Counted from the stretch's first letter, positions 1 to 10,440 are shown. The stretch: DNA of 64,000 bases from Bacillus sp. AFS006103 (GCA_002559145.1 NTXX01000003.1:24111-88110), one strand, 5' to 3'. The notes: generated from the letters alone by a model not told the origin. Numbers and translations: made by a program.

Positions 1-2
1 AC

Positions 3-3000
3 ATTTCTTCCACCATTCCTTATGACGTTTATGAGCCACAAGCAGGTGTAGGTGAAGAAGATAGAGATTATAAGTATTCTTATATGTTAATGTCCGGGAC
101 TTCAATGGCAACGCCTCACGTTGCAGGTATTTCAGCATTGATTTTAGCTGCTAATCCAGAATATACTCCGGCAGATGTTAAGTCGGCTTTAATGAATACA
201 GCTAAGGATATTAATACAGATTCAAAGACTTATAGCGTATACCAAGTCGGTGCTGGACGTGTAGATCCTGCACGTGCAATTAAAGAGAATGTAAAAATCC
301 AAGTTTTAGAAAAAGCATATGTTTCTAATTCAGATTCTACATTGAGTCAAGTTGATAATCTTACTGGAAGCATATTCTTTGGCTTTAAGGGTAGAGGAGA
401 AGGGGCTACGAACGGCTCTGATGATGTGGTCTCATCAAAGGACTTTAGCGTAACGAATCAAGGAACAAGCAGTAAAACGTTTAATGTAAGTACTCAATTT
501 ATTTCAACCAAATTTGCTGGATCCAATAAAGTAGGACCTGGCACAGGAAATGATGTCAAAATCGATTTTTCTACCGGTGGTACAAAAGTGACATCTATTC
601 AAGTTGGTGGAGGAAGTACCGTTAAAGAAACAGCAAGTATTACGGTTCCGTCAAACTCATTAGATGGCACTTACGAGGGTTATATTTACCTTGTAAATGC
701 GGCGGATTCATCGGAGTCATATCGCATTCCGTTCACGATTACGGTTGCGGAAAAAGGTATTAATTCTTTTAAAGTTAATCTCAAGGCGATGACACCGGAT
801 TCAGCATCTGCCTATTCCTTCTCGGTAAATAGTGAAATGGAAAACACTTATATTTTATTAAAAGATAAGGACGGAAAATATCTAGGAGTAACAAACACTT
901 TAACAAGTGCTAGTGGAATTTCACCAGGTGTACAATACGGCCCTAGATTAATGCTATTATCTGGACAATACCTTCCATTTAAAAAGCCATATGATGGCAC
1001 CTATGATCAATCGGGATTAGCAGATAAGACAGCAGTGATAACGGAAGGTGCTTATTCTGTTGAGATGATCATGACTGACAAAGATGGGAAACGTTATACA
1101 GCAGAAGATACAGTCTATGTTGACGATACACCGCCAACGATTGCGATGGACAGTGATTCAAAGCCTGGCATTTATGAAATCGACCCTACAGGGTATCAAC
1201 CGGGTCAAGAGATTAAAGGATTTTATGGTACAGTCGATGATTCTAACGTAGAAGTCATGAAAAATAATGGCGAAACTTCGGTTCCAAGTCCAAAAGATGG
1301 TAGAACACCTGTACCTGTCGATCAAGCATTGAACGGGGTTGTGGGTTACCAAGATAGTTATTTCCCAACTGTATTCTTCGATACAGATGCGAAAGGTCGT
1401 TTCCATTTTGGAGTAACTCCTGAGGACTTAAATTCAAAATTCGGTAGCTCTTTTTGGATTTATCCACATGATTATGCTGGTTCAGGAGATCCAGGCACAA
1501 CAAGACAACAATATTACTTTATCAAAAAAGGTAACCCGTATGTAACCATTACCTCTTCGAGTGATGTAGATGCAGGGCCAGGTAATGAAGATAAGGTTGT
1601 AGTCGATGCGAATAAACCATTCAAGACGACAATCGCTACGAAATATGGCATCGGAATGACAGGCGCTAAAATTACACTCAATAATGCTGGTGTCTATACT
1701 TTTAGCAATATTAGACTTTCAGAAGAGTATAAAAACTATTTAATCAGCAAAGGTATTGATGACCCGACAGCAGTTCTAACTGTAGGTCAACCATATAAAC
1801 ATCCAGTCTATACAAAAGGTGAAAATACGGATATTACGATATCGGGAATTGGTGCAAATGGTGCGCTTGACCATGATATGAATATTATAGAAGCGGATGT
1901 TACCTATAATAACCCTGATCCGATTGTAGGACCATTTGAGTTTCCAATGTTACAACCGCCGGTTTTAACCTTGTCAGGTGTGGATACCCAAACAGCGTGG
2001 TTCTCGGCCAATGAACCTTATGTGCGACAATCAACATCGGTGATGAGAGGTCGTGTAGCGGCTGAATCATTTGCAAGAAACAATGTAACCAATAATTATC
2101 CTCAATTTACAGTGGATTCAGGTGCGAAGGTAACGGTTATAGATGACAAAGATAAAAAGTTTACAACAGATAACCCAACATCATTTAATAATACAATTGC
2201 ATATACGTTTATCAACCCGTATTATGCCGTAACCATGGATGTAAGTAATTCACCATATTCTGTCGAAGCAAGTGTACCAGGACATTTCAAGGGATATGCA
2301 AAAACACCAGTCATTGGTGAAAACAAATATGGATTTCAATCAGGTACAGTTAAAGATCTTCCAGGTCTCTTCCCAATTCTTTTAGGTGGAGATGTCAATG
2401 ACGACAACGTCATCGACATGAAGGATTTACTGAAAGAAATCGATGTTTATTATCAATATAAAAACCTAAACAACTTTAATAATCCAGCCAATAACGTAGC
2501 AAACAAAACAGCATTCTTAAACACGAACCGTGATGCAGATATTTATTGGATTAAACCAACGGGCTTTGGTTACGGAATTGATTACAACGACTTCTATTAC
2601 ATCTTTAAAAACTTTGGTCACCAAAATCAAAGTGCGATTGATGCAGGATTAACGGTTCCAACTGCCCAATTAACAGTAGATCAAGATAAAACGATTACAA
2701 CTGACTTTGCGGGCTCAATTACGTTAAATGCAGGTGACACGTTACAGCAAGTCATGCAAAAGCTTAATTTTGCAGGTCCAGCTCAAGCAACCATAACAGC
2801 ACCAAAGTTACAAGACTTGCAAAATGGAGCGACAATCTCGATGTCCCCTTCAAGCACGGTGTTCGTTGATGATGTAGTATGGAGAAAATCAATAACAAAA
2901 ATTATGCTAGGTTCAACGGATGTAACAAATTTAGTAACAATCAACCCAGGATATACGTATTATGACGCAAATGGTGCATCGCAAACAATGCCATCAAAAA

Positions 3001-6000
3001 TTACGTTCCCAGGTTCACTATTCCCGACAGCAACGAATTACACGGTAACAGTGAAGGCGACAGGGTATCAAGATGTAACGAAAACTCTAACAGTATCAGC
3101 AGTCCCAATTCCGACACCAGTGATTCCAATTATCACAGACCCAACGGTAGCGCATATCGGACAGGATTTAACATTAACCTTCCCAGAAAATGCGAACTGG
3201 CGAAATGGAATCAATAAAGTGATTGTGACGACAAACACTGGAAAGAGTATGGATATAAGTAATTTAATCAATCCAGATACAAATCAAAAATATTATGACA
3301 TCAGTAAGCCAGGAAAAATTACGTTCAATGCGAAAACATTTATGACAGATTCGACACTTAATCCGAATAGTGGTTTAACATATAATGCAGCGACTGTTAA
3401 CCCTGGTGGAAAAAACTATCTGCCACAACTTTACAAATTTACAATCGGCTCAATAGGAACAGATGGCACTGTTTATCCAGATGACATCGCAGGTTCTGAT
3501 CCTATTTATACAGCTCAACAGCCAGTTGGATACACTATTAATTTTGACAGCCAAGGCGGTACAGTGATTAACCCGTTTGCGGTAGGATTCAAAGCCTCAT
3601 CAAGTAGATCGGATGGTCCGAATAGTAGTTTAATGGGCGCTATGGATCCCGCTCCAACAAGATCAGGATATAAATTCCTTGGATGGTATAATGATCCAAC
3701 ATATTCCAGTCAGTGGGATCCTAGTGCTGTTTTAACAGAGGATAAAACCGTCTATGCGAAATGGCAAATGAACTTTACACAAAGCTATTCGCCGGTTGAA
3801 GCAACGAAACCAAATGGTATCAAGTTTGATGGAACTAGTGGAGGAAGTGGAGTTGGTTGGGTGCTTGGTGAGGGAGATTTGAAAATCAATATCCCAGACT
3901 ATGCAGCGAACATTCCTTGGTTAACAGGTAAGGAAAAAATTGAAAAAATAGAAGCCACTTACTATAAATTAAAGAGTGATGGAAAAGCAGAGGCTTCACC
4001 GACCACGTATACGTTAGACCCAAGCACATATGTAATGTCAACCAATGATCGAATTGGAACGCTTTCATTTACAACGGCGACAGAAAAATATGCAACTGAA
4101 CATCTGGATCAAAAATTTGCCTTTAGTGCTGCGCCAAGTTTATCAAATGCTGGCCAAATTTTTGGATATAAGTTAGAGGTTACCGCAACAACTGGCGAAA
4201 AGATTGTGATTCCAGATTTGAAACTTGCATATAGACGACACATTGACTTAAATGGTGGTACTTTAAAGAATTCAACAGATACATTCTTGGCTGATGCATT
4301 AGTCAACGGTAAAGCTACTTCACCAAATATGTCAGCAGCAGGATCTCATGTTACAAATGGCACTCTTTCACTAAGTGAAAAATTATATCTGGACAGTGCA
4401 AACTCAAGTGACCAGGGTACGGATATTTCACAAAACAATGGCATTTACCTAACCGATAATGCAACTTACTATTTATGTTGGATGAAAACACCTCCAACCG
4501 TTTCAAAGGATACAGTTGAAAACATTGTAGGAAGCGATATTACGTTACCATTTACAGATGATGGAACATGGAGAAATAATATCAAAAAAGTAACAATCGG
4601 CTCAAAAGAATTAGTTCTTAATACTGATTATCAAATAGCGTATGATGAGGCAACGAAAAAAGGAACAATAACACTTGATAAATCATTATTCACAGCAGGT
4701 CAAAAGTTCAATGTGGTCATTGTTTCAGAAGGTTATGCTGATGCACTTGTTATTGATCAAGTTATCGGTTATAAAGTATCGTTTGTATCTAATGGCGGTG
4801 ATCCTGTTCCAGCACAAATCGTAGATAGAGCTGCAACGAAGCCACTAGATCCAACAAAGGTCGGCTATAAGTTTTATTTCTGGTATACGGATCAAGATCT
4901 AACAATGCCTTATGATTTTGCAAACATTGTAACAAAACCAATTACACTTTATGCAAAATATGCTTTAACCGGTTCTCTAGTATTAGTAGATACAACAGAT
5001 AACGCGCTAGGGAATGATATGACACTAGAATTCACTGATTCAGAATGGGCAAATGCTATTTCAAGAATCAAGGTTGGTGCGGCTACTGTAGATGGAACGA
5101 AATACAAAGTAGATATGGATGCACGTACGATTACGTTAGATAAGAGTCTTTTCACAAAAACTGGAGATTTCACCATCAATATCAGTGCAACTAGTTATGC
5201 AGATGTAACCGTTACCCAAAAAGTGGTGAATGGTTATAACGTACATTTCGTCCTTCCAAGCGATGCTCCTGATGAACTGAAAGATGGAGTTAAAGATCAA
5301 ATTGTAGCACGAAGAATAACAGCGCCGACTGTTTATGGATATGATTTAGCTTGGTTCGCAGATGAAGCATGTACCATTCCATGGGAATTCACAAGCTCGA
5401 TCTATTCCGCAAAAACACTTTATAGTAAATGGTCACTTCATAAATTCACAGTCATCTTTAAAACACAAGATGGTGGATTGGTAGAAAGTAAGTCCGCAGA
5501 TTATAAAACGACAACCACGGCTCCAAAGGCGCCAACGAGAGAGGGTTATGCATTCCTAGGCTGGTATAAAGATACTGCCGGAAAAACACCATGGAATTTT
5601 GCGATAGATAAAGTTGAAGGAGACGTTATTCTTTACGCAAAATGGGCTAAAGGTGTAGAAAACAATGGGTATTACAACAAAGATGTAACTATTACATTTA
5701 ATGAAGCAACAGCTACATTAAATGGAAAAGCTTTCACAAGCGGAACGATAGTTAAAAAAGAAGGAACCTACACATTAGTCGTAAGGGATGCTGCTGGTAA
5801 TGAAACAACCGTGAAATTTACGATTGACAAAACAGCTCCGAAAGCACCAATTGTGAATAAAGTGACTTCTACAAATACATTAGTAACAGGTACTGCTGAA
5901 CCAGGAACTAAGATTTATGTAAGCGTTGAGACAAGAATCATTGGAACTGGAATTGCGGACAAATATGGTAATTTCACTGTTTCCATAGATAAACAAAAAG

Positions 6001-6080
6001 TAAGTACAAAACTTTACGTAACAGCGGAAGACGAAGCTGGCAACGAAAGTGATGCGACAAAAGTAACGGTTAGCAAATAA
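3..6080 (+). CDS. Large secreted subtilisin-like serine protease, C-terminal part (5' end outside window)
   Basis: The frame is open to the left edge, so about 2025 C-terminal residues are visible. It opens with the end of an S8 peptidase domain: the GTSMATPHVAG motif carries the catalytic serine (codon 102-104), while the Asp and His of the triad lie outside. Next comes a Fn3-like region (about 420-760). A dockerin-like stretch with Asp/Asn-rich calcium loops starts near 2388. Four WxxNxIxKIxIG-type modules (near 2875, 3190, 4560, 5035) alternate with four InlB-type B repeats ending in LYAKW-like motifs (about 3530-3770, 4767-4965, 5236-5436, 5446-5650). A bacterial Ig-like domain ends the protein. 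No LPXTG anchor is present, so release or non-covalent wall attachment is inferred. The substrate is unknown. Family assignment is secure; the repeat names are from recognition only. Confidence 0.9.
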   Translation: MSSTIPYDVYEPQAGVGEEDRDYKYSYMLMSGTSMATPHVAGISALILAANPEYTPADVKSALMNTAKDINTDSKTYSVYQVGAGRVDPARAIKENVKIQVLEKAYVSNSDSTLSQVDNLTGSIFFGFKGRGEGATNGSDDVVSSKDFSVTNQGTSSKTFNVSTQFISTKFAGSNKVGPGTGNDVKIDFSTGGTKVTSIQVGGGSTVKETASITVPSNSLDGTYEGYIYLVNAADSSESYRIPFTITVAEKGINSFKVNLKAMTPDSASAYSFSVNSEMENTYILLKDKDGKYLGVTNTLTSASGISPGVQYGPRLMLLSGQYLPFKKPYDGTYDQSGLADKTAVITEGAYSVEMIMTDKDGKRYTAEDTVYVDDTPPTIAMDSDSKPGIYEIDPTGYQPGQEIKGFYGTVDDSNVEVMKNNGETSVPSPKDGRTPVPVDQALNGVVGYQDSYFPTVFFDTDAKGRFHFGVTPEDLNSKFGSSFWIYPHDYAGSGDPGTTRQQYYFIKKGNPYVTITSSSDVDAGPGNEDKVVVDANKPFKTTIATKYGIGMTGAKITLNNAGVYTFSNIRLSEEYKNYLISKGIDDPTAVLTVGQPYKHPVYTKGENTDITISGIGANGALDHDMNIIEADVTYNNPDPIVGPFEFPMLQPPVLTLSGVDTQTAWFSANEPYVRQSTSVMRGRVAAESFARNNVTNNYPQFTVDSGAKVTVIDDKDKKFTTDNPTSFNNTIAYTFINPYYAVTMDVSNSPYSVEASVPGHFKGYAKTPVIGENKYGFQSGTVKDLPGLFPILLGGDVNDDNVIDMKDLLKEIDVYYQYKNLNNFNNPANNVANKTAFLNTNRDADIYWIKPTGFGYGIDYNDFYYIFKNFGHQNQSAIDAGLTVPTAQLTVDQDKTITTDFAGSITLNAGDTLQQVMQKLNFAGPAQATITAPKLQDLQNGATISMSPSSTVFVDDVVWRKSITKIMLGSTDVTNLVTINPGYTYYDANGASQTMPSKITFPGSLFPTATNYTVTVKATGYQDVTKTLTVSAVPIPTPVIPIITDPTVAHIGQDLTLTFPENANWRNGINKVIVTTNTGKSMDISNLINPDTNQKYYDISKPGKITFNAKTFMTDSTLNPNSGLTYNAATVNPGGKNYLPQLYKFTIGSIGTDGTVYPDDIAGSDPIYTAQQPVGYTINFDSQGGTVINPFAVGFKASSSRSDGPNSSLMGAMDPAPTRSGYKFLGWYNDPTYSSQWDPSAVLTEDKTVYAKWQMNFTQSYSPVEATKPNGIKFDGTSGGSGVGWVLGEGDLKINIPDYAANIPWLTGKEKIEKIEATYYKLKSDGKAEASPTTYTLDPSTYVMSTNDRIGTLSFTTATEKYATEHLDQKFAFSAAPSLSNAGQIFGYKLEVTATTGEKIVIPDLKLAYRRHIDLNGGTLKNSTDTFLADALVNGKATSPNMSAAGSHVTNGTLSLSEKLYLDSANSSDQGTDISQNNGIYLTDNATYYLCWMKTPPTVSKDTVENIVGSDITLPFTDDGTWRNNIKKVTIGSKELVLNTDYQIAYDEATKKGTITLDKSLFTAGQKFNVVIVSEGYADALVIDQVIGYKVSFVSNGGDPVPAQIVDRAATKPLDPTKVGYKFYFWYTDQDLTMPYDFANIVTKPITLYAKYALTGSLVLVDTTDNALGNDMTLEFTDSEWANAISRIKVGAATVDGTKYKVDMDARTITLDKSLFTKTGDFTINISATSYADVTVTQKVVNGYNVHFVLPSDAPDELKDGVKDQIVARRITAPTVYGYDLAWFADEACTIPWEFTSSIYSAKTLYSKWSLHKFTVIFKTQDGGLVESKSADYKTTTTAPKAPTREGYAFLGWYKDTAGKTPWNFAIDKVEGDVILYAKWAKGVENNGYYNKDVTITFNEATATLNGKAFTSGTIVKKEGTYTLVVRDAAGNETTVKFTIDKTAPKAPIVNKVTSTNTLVTGTAEPGTKIYVSVETRIIGTGIADKYGNFTVSIDKQKVSTKLYVTAEDEAGNESDATKVTVSK

Positions 6081-6089
6081 GGAACAAGA

Positions 6090-6122
6090 AATATCCCTGA
6101 AATTTTTTCAGGGATATTTTTA
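6090..6122 (+). terminator. Rho-independent terminator of the protease gene
   Basis: A 13-bp inverted repeat (AATATCCCTGAAA and its complement) with a 3-nt loop starts ten bases after the stop codon. The distal arm runs into a T-rich tail. Confidence 0.85.
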
Positions 6123-6151
6123 TTGTACATAAAAGAAAGGGCATGAATATA

Positions 6152-6189
6152 ACAAAAGACACCCGAAACTGTGTCGGAATGTCTTTTGT
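6152..6189 (-). terminator. Terminator of the XRE-TPR gene
   Basis: ACAAAAGACA pairs with TGTCTTTTGT around an 18-nt loop, downstream of the minus-strand regulator. A short T run lies within the distal arm on that strand. It faces the protease terminator, so the two genes converge on back-to-back stops. Confidence 0.55.
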
Positions 6190-6221
6190 CAAAATAATTT
6201 TACCAAGGATTAATTCACCAT

Positions 6222-7442
6222 TTATGTGTTGATGATTAATTGGGCTAGTTCCAATGCGTCTTCTTTTAACTTCATTTTATAATAATAATTGAATATTTCC
6301 TTTTTAGAACGCTCAATCAAATAAGTGAAACCGAATTTAGTAAACATTGGTAAAGCTTTGTCAGACAAATATTGATAATATTGATCTTCTTTTGATTTTA
6401 ATAAATAAAGAAGTAGTCTAAATAAATGAATATATAATATTTGATCACGATTAATTGCCGTCTTTAATCCATTTTTTGCTAGGTGTATTAATTCCTCTTT
6501 TGGGAGAAGGTCACCATCAAATGAACTCCGTATAAATCCTTCTAAGGAAAGTAAAAAGGAAGGAGACTCTATTTCTTTAAGAGACATGGATTCTTTAAAA
6601 TACATACTCGCTTGATCATATTTTTTTCTTCTAAAGTAGGCATAAGCTAAATTATGCATTACTTTTGCTTTTCGATCAGGGGCATTGCACAATTCGCAGC
6701 TTTTCATTAATTTTTTTAACCTGATTATTACTTCTTCATTAATTTCATCATCGTCAATTTGAATAATCATAATCATTTCAGCATCAATGACTCTCAGATA
6801 GTTATTCATATCTTTAAAATATTGGTGGGATTTTTCAGCATAATAATAAGCCAAAACGGGTGATTGTATGGTGTGATAAGCTATTGCCAGGTGATAATAA
6901 TATTCTGGATTATTATAATTTTCGTTTTGTATGGTTTTTAATGTTTCGATTGCAGTAAAGTAGTCTTGTTTTTCTATATAATAAATACCTAAAACATGTT
7001 TTAAAAAATTGGTTTCATAGGGTGTTAATTTATTTTCCATTTTTTGAATTTTTTTAATGATTTTAAAACCATCATGGATATTACCATTCATAAATAGATA
7101 CCTGGCTCGAAGTAATTGATACATATATAAATATTCGGAGATCTGAACTAATTCTTCTCTCTCTATTTCAGTAAAAAGTTGGTCAGTATCATTAACCATC
7201 TGCATAATGATGGCTTCGTGCAGATTAAATATTTGTTGTTTTATATTTATAAGTTTTTTTACTTCTTTCTCTATATTTATTCCGAGGCGTTTGGATAATA
7301 AAGAAATGATTTCTGTTGCGAATGTTGTTTGACCGCATTCGATTTTACTTATATGTGTTATGGAACAAATATTTTTCCCTAACTCTTCTTGAGTTAGTTT
7401 GTATTTTTCTCGATAAAATTTGATGATTTTCCCCTCATACAT
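6222..7442 (-). CDS. XRE-family regulator with C-terminal TPR-like repeats
   Basis: The product is 406 aa. Residues about 6-60 form an XRE helix-turn-helix (KLTQEELG, then HISKIE), and the rest is all-helical with TPR-like repeats. This is the layout of peptide-responsive regulators of the PlcR/NprR/Rgg type, so a signalling peptide or protein partner is possible, though none is visible nearby. The start is the ATG at 7442, preceded by AAGGAGG with an 8-nt spacer; the frame stays open 45 codons further upstream but without a ribosome site. It is divergent from the LysR gene across about 280 bp, which would hold both promoters. Confidence 0.8.
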   Translation of the reverse strand: MYEGKIIKFYREKYKLTQEELGKNICSITHISKIECGQTTFATEIISLLSKRLGINIEKEVKKLINIKQQIFNLHEAIIMQMVNDTDQLFTEIEREELVQISEYLYMYQLLRARYLFMNGNIHDGFKIIKKIQKMENKLTPYETNFLKHVLGIYYIEKQDYFTAIETLKTIQNENYNNPEYYYHLAIAYHTIQSPVLAYYYAEKSHQYFKDMNNYLRVIDAEMIMIIQIDDDEINEEVIIRLKKLMKSCELCNAPDRKAKVMHNLAYAYFRRKKYDQASMYFKESMSLKEIESPSFLLSLEGFIRSSFDGDLLPKEELIHLAKNGLKTAINRDQILYIHLFRLLLYLLKSKEDQYYQYLSDKALPMFTKFGFTYLIERSKKEIFNYYYKMKLKEDALELAQLIINT

Positions 7443-7718
7443 AATCAATAGCCTCCTTATCAGAGTAATCCTAATACATTCTACATTCTTCAAAAAATTA
7501 AGTACATTTAGAAAAATGGAGTATCTTGTGAAGTAATACTTAAGAAGAGGTTGTGATAATCTTTTGAGGTAAGTCAAAATAGAGAGGACACTTAATTAAA
7601 CAAAAAGCTCTGGAAGTGAGCTTAAAATTGGTTTCTTAAATCAAAACTTTGGAGGAATATGGGTAAAATAGAATAAACCATCGGATTTATCCATACAAAC
7701 AGTAATTGAGGTGAAGGG

Positions 7719-8618
7719 ATGAATTTTGAACAAATGGAGTATATAGTTAATGTTGCAAATGAAATGTCTATTTCAAAAGCGGCTGAAAAATTATATATAT
7801 CTCCTTCCGGTATGAGCCAATCTATAACACAACTAGAGAGTGAGCTTGGGATAAAAATCTTTAACCGTTCAAAACAAGGAGTAACTCCCACCTTCGAAGG
7901 TAAAATAGTTATTTCAAAAGCAATTACAGTACTAAACACCATTAAGGAACTAAACAAAGAAATTAATGAATATAAAAATAGTAATCAAACTCATTTAAAA
8001 ATCCTTACTGCACCTACTTTTTCTTATATACTTCAAGAAAGCATGGTAAAGTTTAATTCAAAAAACAGTGAATGTACATTTGAATTAATTGAGCAAAACC
8101 CTACAGATATTATTCAGAATTTCAATAAGGAAAATTACGATTTTGCTGTAATTCATGCATCAATAAATGAGTTAAAAAAACAAAAAAATATTCGGTTTGA
8201 ACATATTCATGAGGGTCATATATGTATCGCAGTGGGGAAAAAGTCACCTTTTTATTCTTTGGATTATGTCACTCTAAATAATCTAGAACATTCTCAATTT
8301 GTTATGTATAATTCATCCGATTATAAAAGGGTATTAAAATTAATAAAATTGGATCCAAATGCTGTTTTAATTAAATCGAATAGCAGTAGTCTTCTTTTCG
8401 AGTTAGTAAAAGAGAGCGAGGCTGTTTTATTTTTACATGATTTTTCTATTAAAAAAAGTCCAATGGTTACAAATGAGGAGATAAAAATTATCCCATTAAG
8501 GCAGGAAAACTATTTTCCAATTGATTTCTGGCTTATTTATTTAGAAACGAAAGGTTTATCAAAGGTAGCCCAGGAATTCATTGATGATTTTTTACATAAT
8601 TTTAAAGAGAGCAAATGA
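7719..8618 (+). CDS. LysR-family transcriptional regulator
   Basis: The product is 299 aa, a normal length for the family. Residues 1-60 hold the winged helix-turn-helix (SISKAAEKLYISPSGMSQSI), followed by a periplasmic-binding-like effector domain. The start has a GAGGTGAAGGG ribosome site just upstream. The gene is divergent from the XRE-TPR regulator, a common arrangement for LysR autoregulation, but no metabolic target gene is adjacent. A short hairpin (AAGCTC/GAGCTT, 7605-7623) lies in the shared promoter region. The effector is unknown. Confidence 0.85.
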   Translation: MNFEQMEYIVNVANEMSISKAAEKLYISPSGMSQSITQLESELGIKIFNRSKQGVTPTFEGKIVISKAITVLNTIKELNKEINEYKNSNQTHLKILTAPTFSYILQESMVKFNSKNSECTFELIEQNPTDIIQNFNKENYDFAVIHASINELKKQKNIRFEHIHEGHICIAVGKKSPFYSLDYVTLNNLEHSQFVMYNSSDYKRVLKLIKLDPNAVLIKSNSSSLLFELVKESEAVLFLHDFSIKKSPMVTNEEIKIIPLRQENYFPIDFWLIYLETKGLSKVAQEFIDDFLHNFKESK

Positions 8619-8692
8619 ATAAAGAATGTAGACCGATTGTAAAAGGTAGGAGCCACTTGAAGCTACTAAATAAACATTATTTCATTAACTGA

Positions 8693-8914
8693 TTGAAATT
8701 TATAAGCATACCCACAGTGAGCTCTCTCTTGGGGAATTCTAAGCACATATTAAAACGATATTCTGATGGCCATGAATCATGGAACAATTTCAAAAACAGT
8801 ACCCTGGTTATAATCAGTCACATTCGTAGACCCATAAAACCCCATAACGAGTATAGGAGATTTAAAGTTCAAAACCATCCGCATGGTGAGTTTGGATCTA
8901 TTCAATGGGTATAA
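8693..8914 (+). pseudogene. Possible 3' remnant of an unrecognised gene
   Basis: A 73-codon frame that matches no family I recognise. It lacks a convincing ribosome site and begins inside AT-rich sequence, but it ends only 17 bases before a good GC-rich terminator hairpin. That suggests the tail of a former gene that kept its terminator after losing its 5' part. It could equally be a chance frame. Confidence 0.3.
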
Positions 8915-8931
8915 AATAGATTGGCCCCAAC

Positions 8932-8960
8932 ACTTGTTTATCAAGAATTGGGGCCATTAT
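8932..8960 (+). terminator. Terminator hairpin after the remnant frame
   Basis: TGGCCCCAA pairs perfectly with TTGGGGCCA across a 7-nt loop, followed by a weak T-rich tail. It could also serve the LysR gene by read-through. Confidence 0.6.
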
Positions 8961-9172
8961 ATTTAGTAAATGGAGAAATTGTTGTAAACAACGAATTGCC
9001 GAAAGTCTAAAAGTGAAAGTTGAGTAACAATAGATATATACAAAGCGAAGAATTTAACCAGCGCATCTCTTACGACTAAAAATATATTTTGGTAGTAAAG
9101 TTAATGGTATGGTCTGATGAATTTACATAGGAAATGGGGGATATTGGAGACTGACCCCATCTCTCGCGAAAA

Positions 9173-10075
9173 CTAATTGCCGGGCAGTTGAATGCCGTGC
9201 CAGCCGCTTACATCGCATTGGCCATATTCATTATCACCCACAGCCACCACCGTGCCGTCCGATTGAAGGCCGATGGTATGAGAGCAACCCGCCGCAACCG
9301 CCACAATATCACGCCAATCACTTACATTGCATTGACCATATGCGTTCCACCCAACAGCCGCAACTGTGCCGTCCGATTGAAGGCCGATGGTATGATTACT
9401 ACCCGCTGCGATCGCCACAATATCGCGCCATCCGCTCACATCGCATTGTCCAACCTTATTTTGACCCACAGCCGTGACCGTGCCGTCCGATTTAAGCCCA
9501 ACAGTATGAAGATAACCCGCCGCAACTGCCTCTATGCTGTACCATTCTCTTACATTGCATTGGCGATACCGATTATTACCCACTGCCGTCACTGTGCCGT
9601 CCAATTTAAGCCCGATGGTATGCCAGTCGCCCGCCGCGACTGCCACCATATCATGCCAGCTGCTTACATTGCATTCACCTTCATTATTTCGGCCCACAGC
9701 TACCACCGTGCCGTCCGATTTAAGCCCAATGGTACGACGCCATCCCGCCGCAACCGCTACAATATCGCACCAGTCGTTTACATCGCATTGGTTATGCTTA
9801 TTCCAACCTACTGCCGTCATCGTACCGTCCGATTTAAGCCCGATGGTATGAGCATTACCCGTGTTCGTCGCCATATGAACATTACCCGTCGCGACCGCCA
9901 CCATATCATGCCAACCACTTACATCACATTGGCCAAATTTATTATCACCCACAGCGGTCACCGTGCCGTCCGATTTAAGCCCAATGGTATGACGACGGCC
10001 CGCAGCTATGGTGTCATTAGACCATCGTTTTTGTTTCAGAATTTTTTCATAAGGATTTCGAATTTCACTATTCAT
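9173..10075 (-). CDS. Seven-repeat RCC1-like beta-propeller protein
   Basis: The product is 300 aa, almost wholly seven tandem repeats of about 38 residues with the pattern HTIGLKSDGTVxAVGxNxxGQCDVSxW. Seven units match one closed seven-bladed RCC1/BLIP-II-type propeller. Blade 2 carries a small extra duplication (ATGNVHMATNTGNAHT). No signal peptide or membrane segment is present. The start chosen is the ATG at 10075 behind GTGAGGTGAGAAAA, 13 codons inside the longest frame. The gene is clearly more GC-rich than its neighbours, which fits recent acquisition or concerted evolution of repeats. Such propellers usually bind proteins; the partner is unknown. The long open frame on the opposite strand is a by-product of the repeats. 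Confidence 0.85.
   Translation of the reverse strand: MNSEIRNPYEKILKQKRWSNDTIAAGRRHTIGLKSDGTVTAVGDNKFGQCDVSGWHDMVAVATGNVHMATNTGNAHTIGLKSDGTMTAVGWNKHNQCDVNDWCDIVAVAAGWRRTIGLKSDGTVVAVGRNNEGECNVSSWHDMVAVAAGDWHTIGLKLDGTVTAVGNNRYRQCNVREWYSIEAVAAGYLHTVGLKSDGTVTAVGQNKVGQCDVSGWRDIVAIAAGSNHTIGLQSDGTVAAVGWNAYGQCNVSDWRDIVAVAAGCSHTIGLQSDGTVVAVGDNEYGQCDVSGWHGIQLPGN
9178..9990. repeat. Tandem 114-bp coding repeats of the RCC1 gene
   Basis: About seven head-to-tail units of roughly 114 bp share the strings GCCGTCCGATT and AAGCCCGATGGTATG with variations. They code for the propeller blades and are prone to unequal recombination. Confidence 0.8.
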
Positions 10076-10361
10076 TTTTCTCACCTCACTAATAAGTATA
10101 TCAGTTTGAAACAAAATTCTTTTTTAGATTAGGAGCCTCTCTATTGAAACATTTATGTGTTTGGTAAGTAAAATGTCCCTTAAATAAAAAATAGACGCAT
10201 TCCTTGTTAGAGAAACGCACCCCTTTATTAAGAAGTTTGGCCTCGTATGATTTACTCATTTGCCACACAAACATAGTATTGTAACTGAAAGCCTTAGTGG
10301 GTAGTCCCTTTCATTAACTATTGTGCTAAAGTAATATCGTGTTAAAATTCGGAATTTTCTG

Positions 10362-10391
10362 TTGACAATTAAGATTTACGTTACATATAAT
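10362..10391 (+). promoter_or_regulatory. Consensus sigma-A promoter of the hut leader
   Basis: TTGACA at 10362-10367 and TATAAT at 10386-10391, both perfect consensus hexamers, separated by 18 bp. Transcription would start near 10398, about 170 bases ahead of hutH, leaving a long untranslated leader. Confidence 0.85.
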
Positions 10392-10440
10392 AGTTTCATG
10401 GTGATAATATTATAGACTATGAAGAAGGGATGGATAACGC

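Noticed and set aside
3068..3271. Short minus-strand frames within the protease gene
   Set aside because: They lie in codon-shadow positions of a confident gene and have no ribosome sites or recognisable products.
9188..10132. A 314-codon open frame on the plus strand over the RCC1 gene
   Set aside because: It is open only because the GC-rich 114-bp repeats lack stops in that frame. The minus-strand product has a clear propeller fold and a good ribosome site; the plus product has neither.
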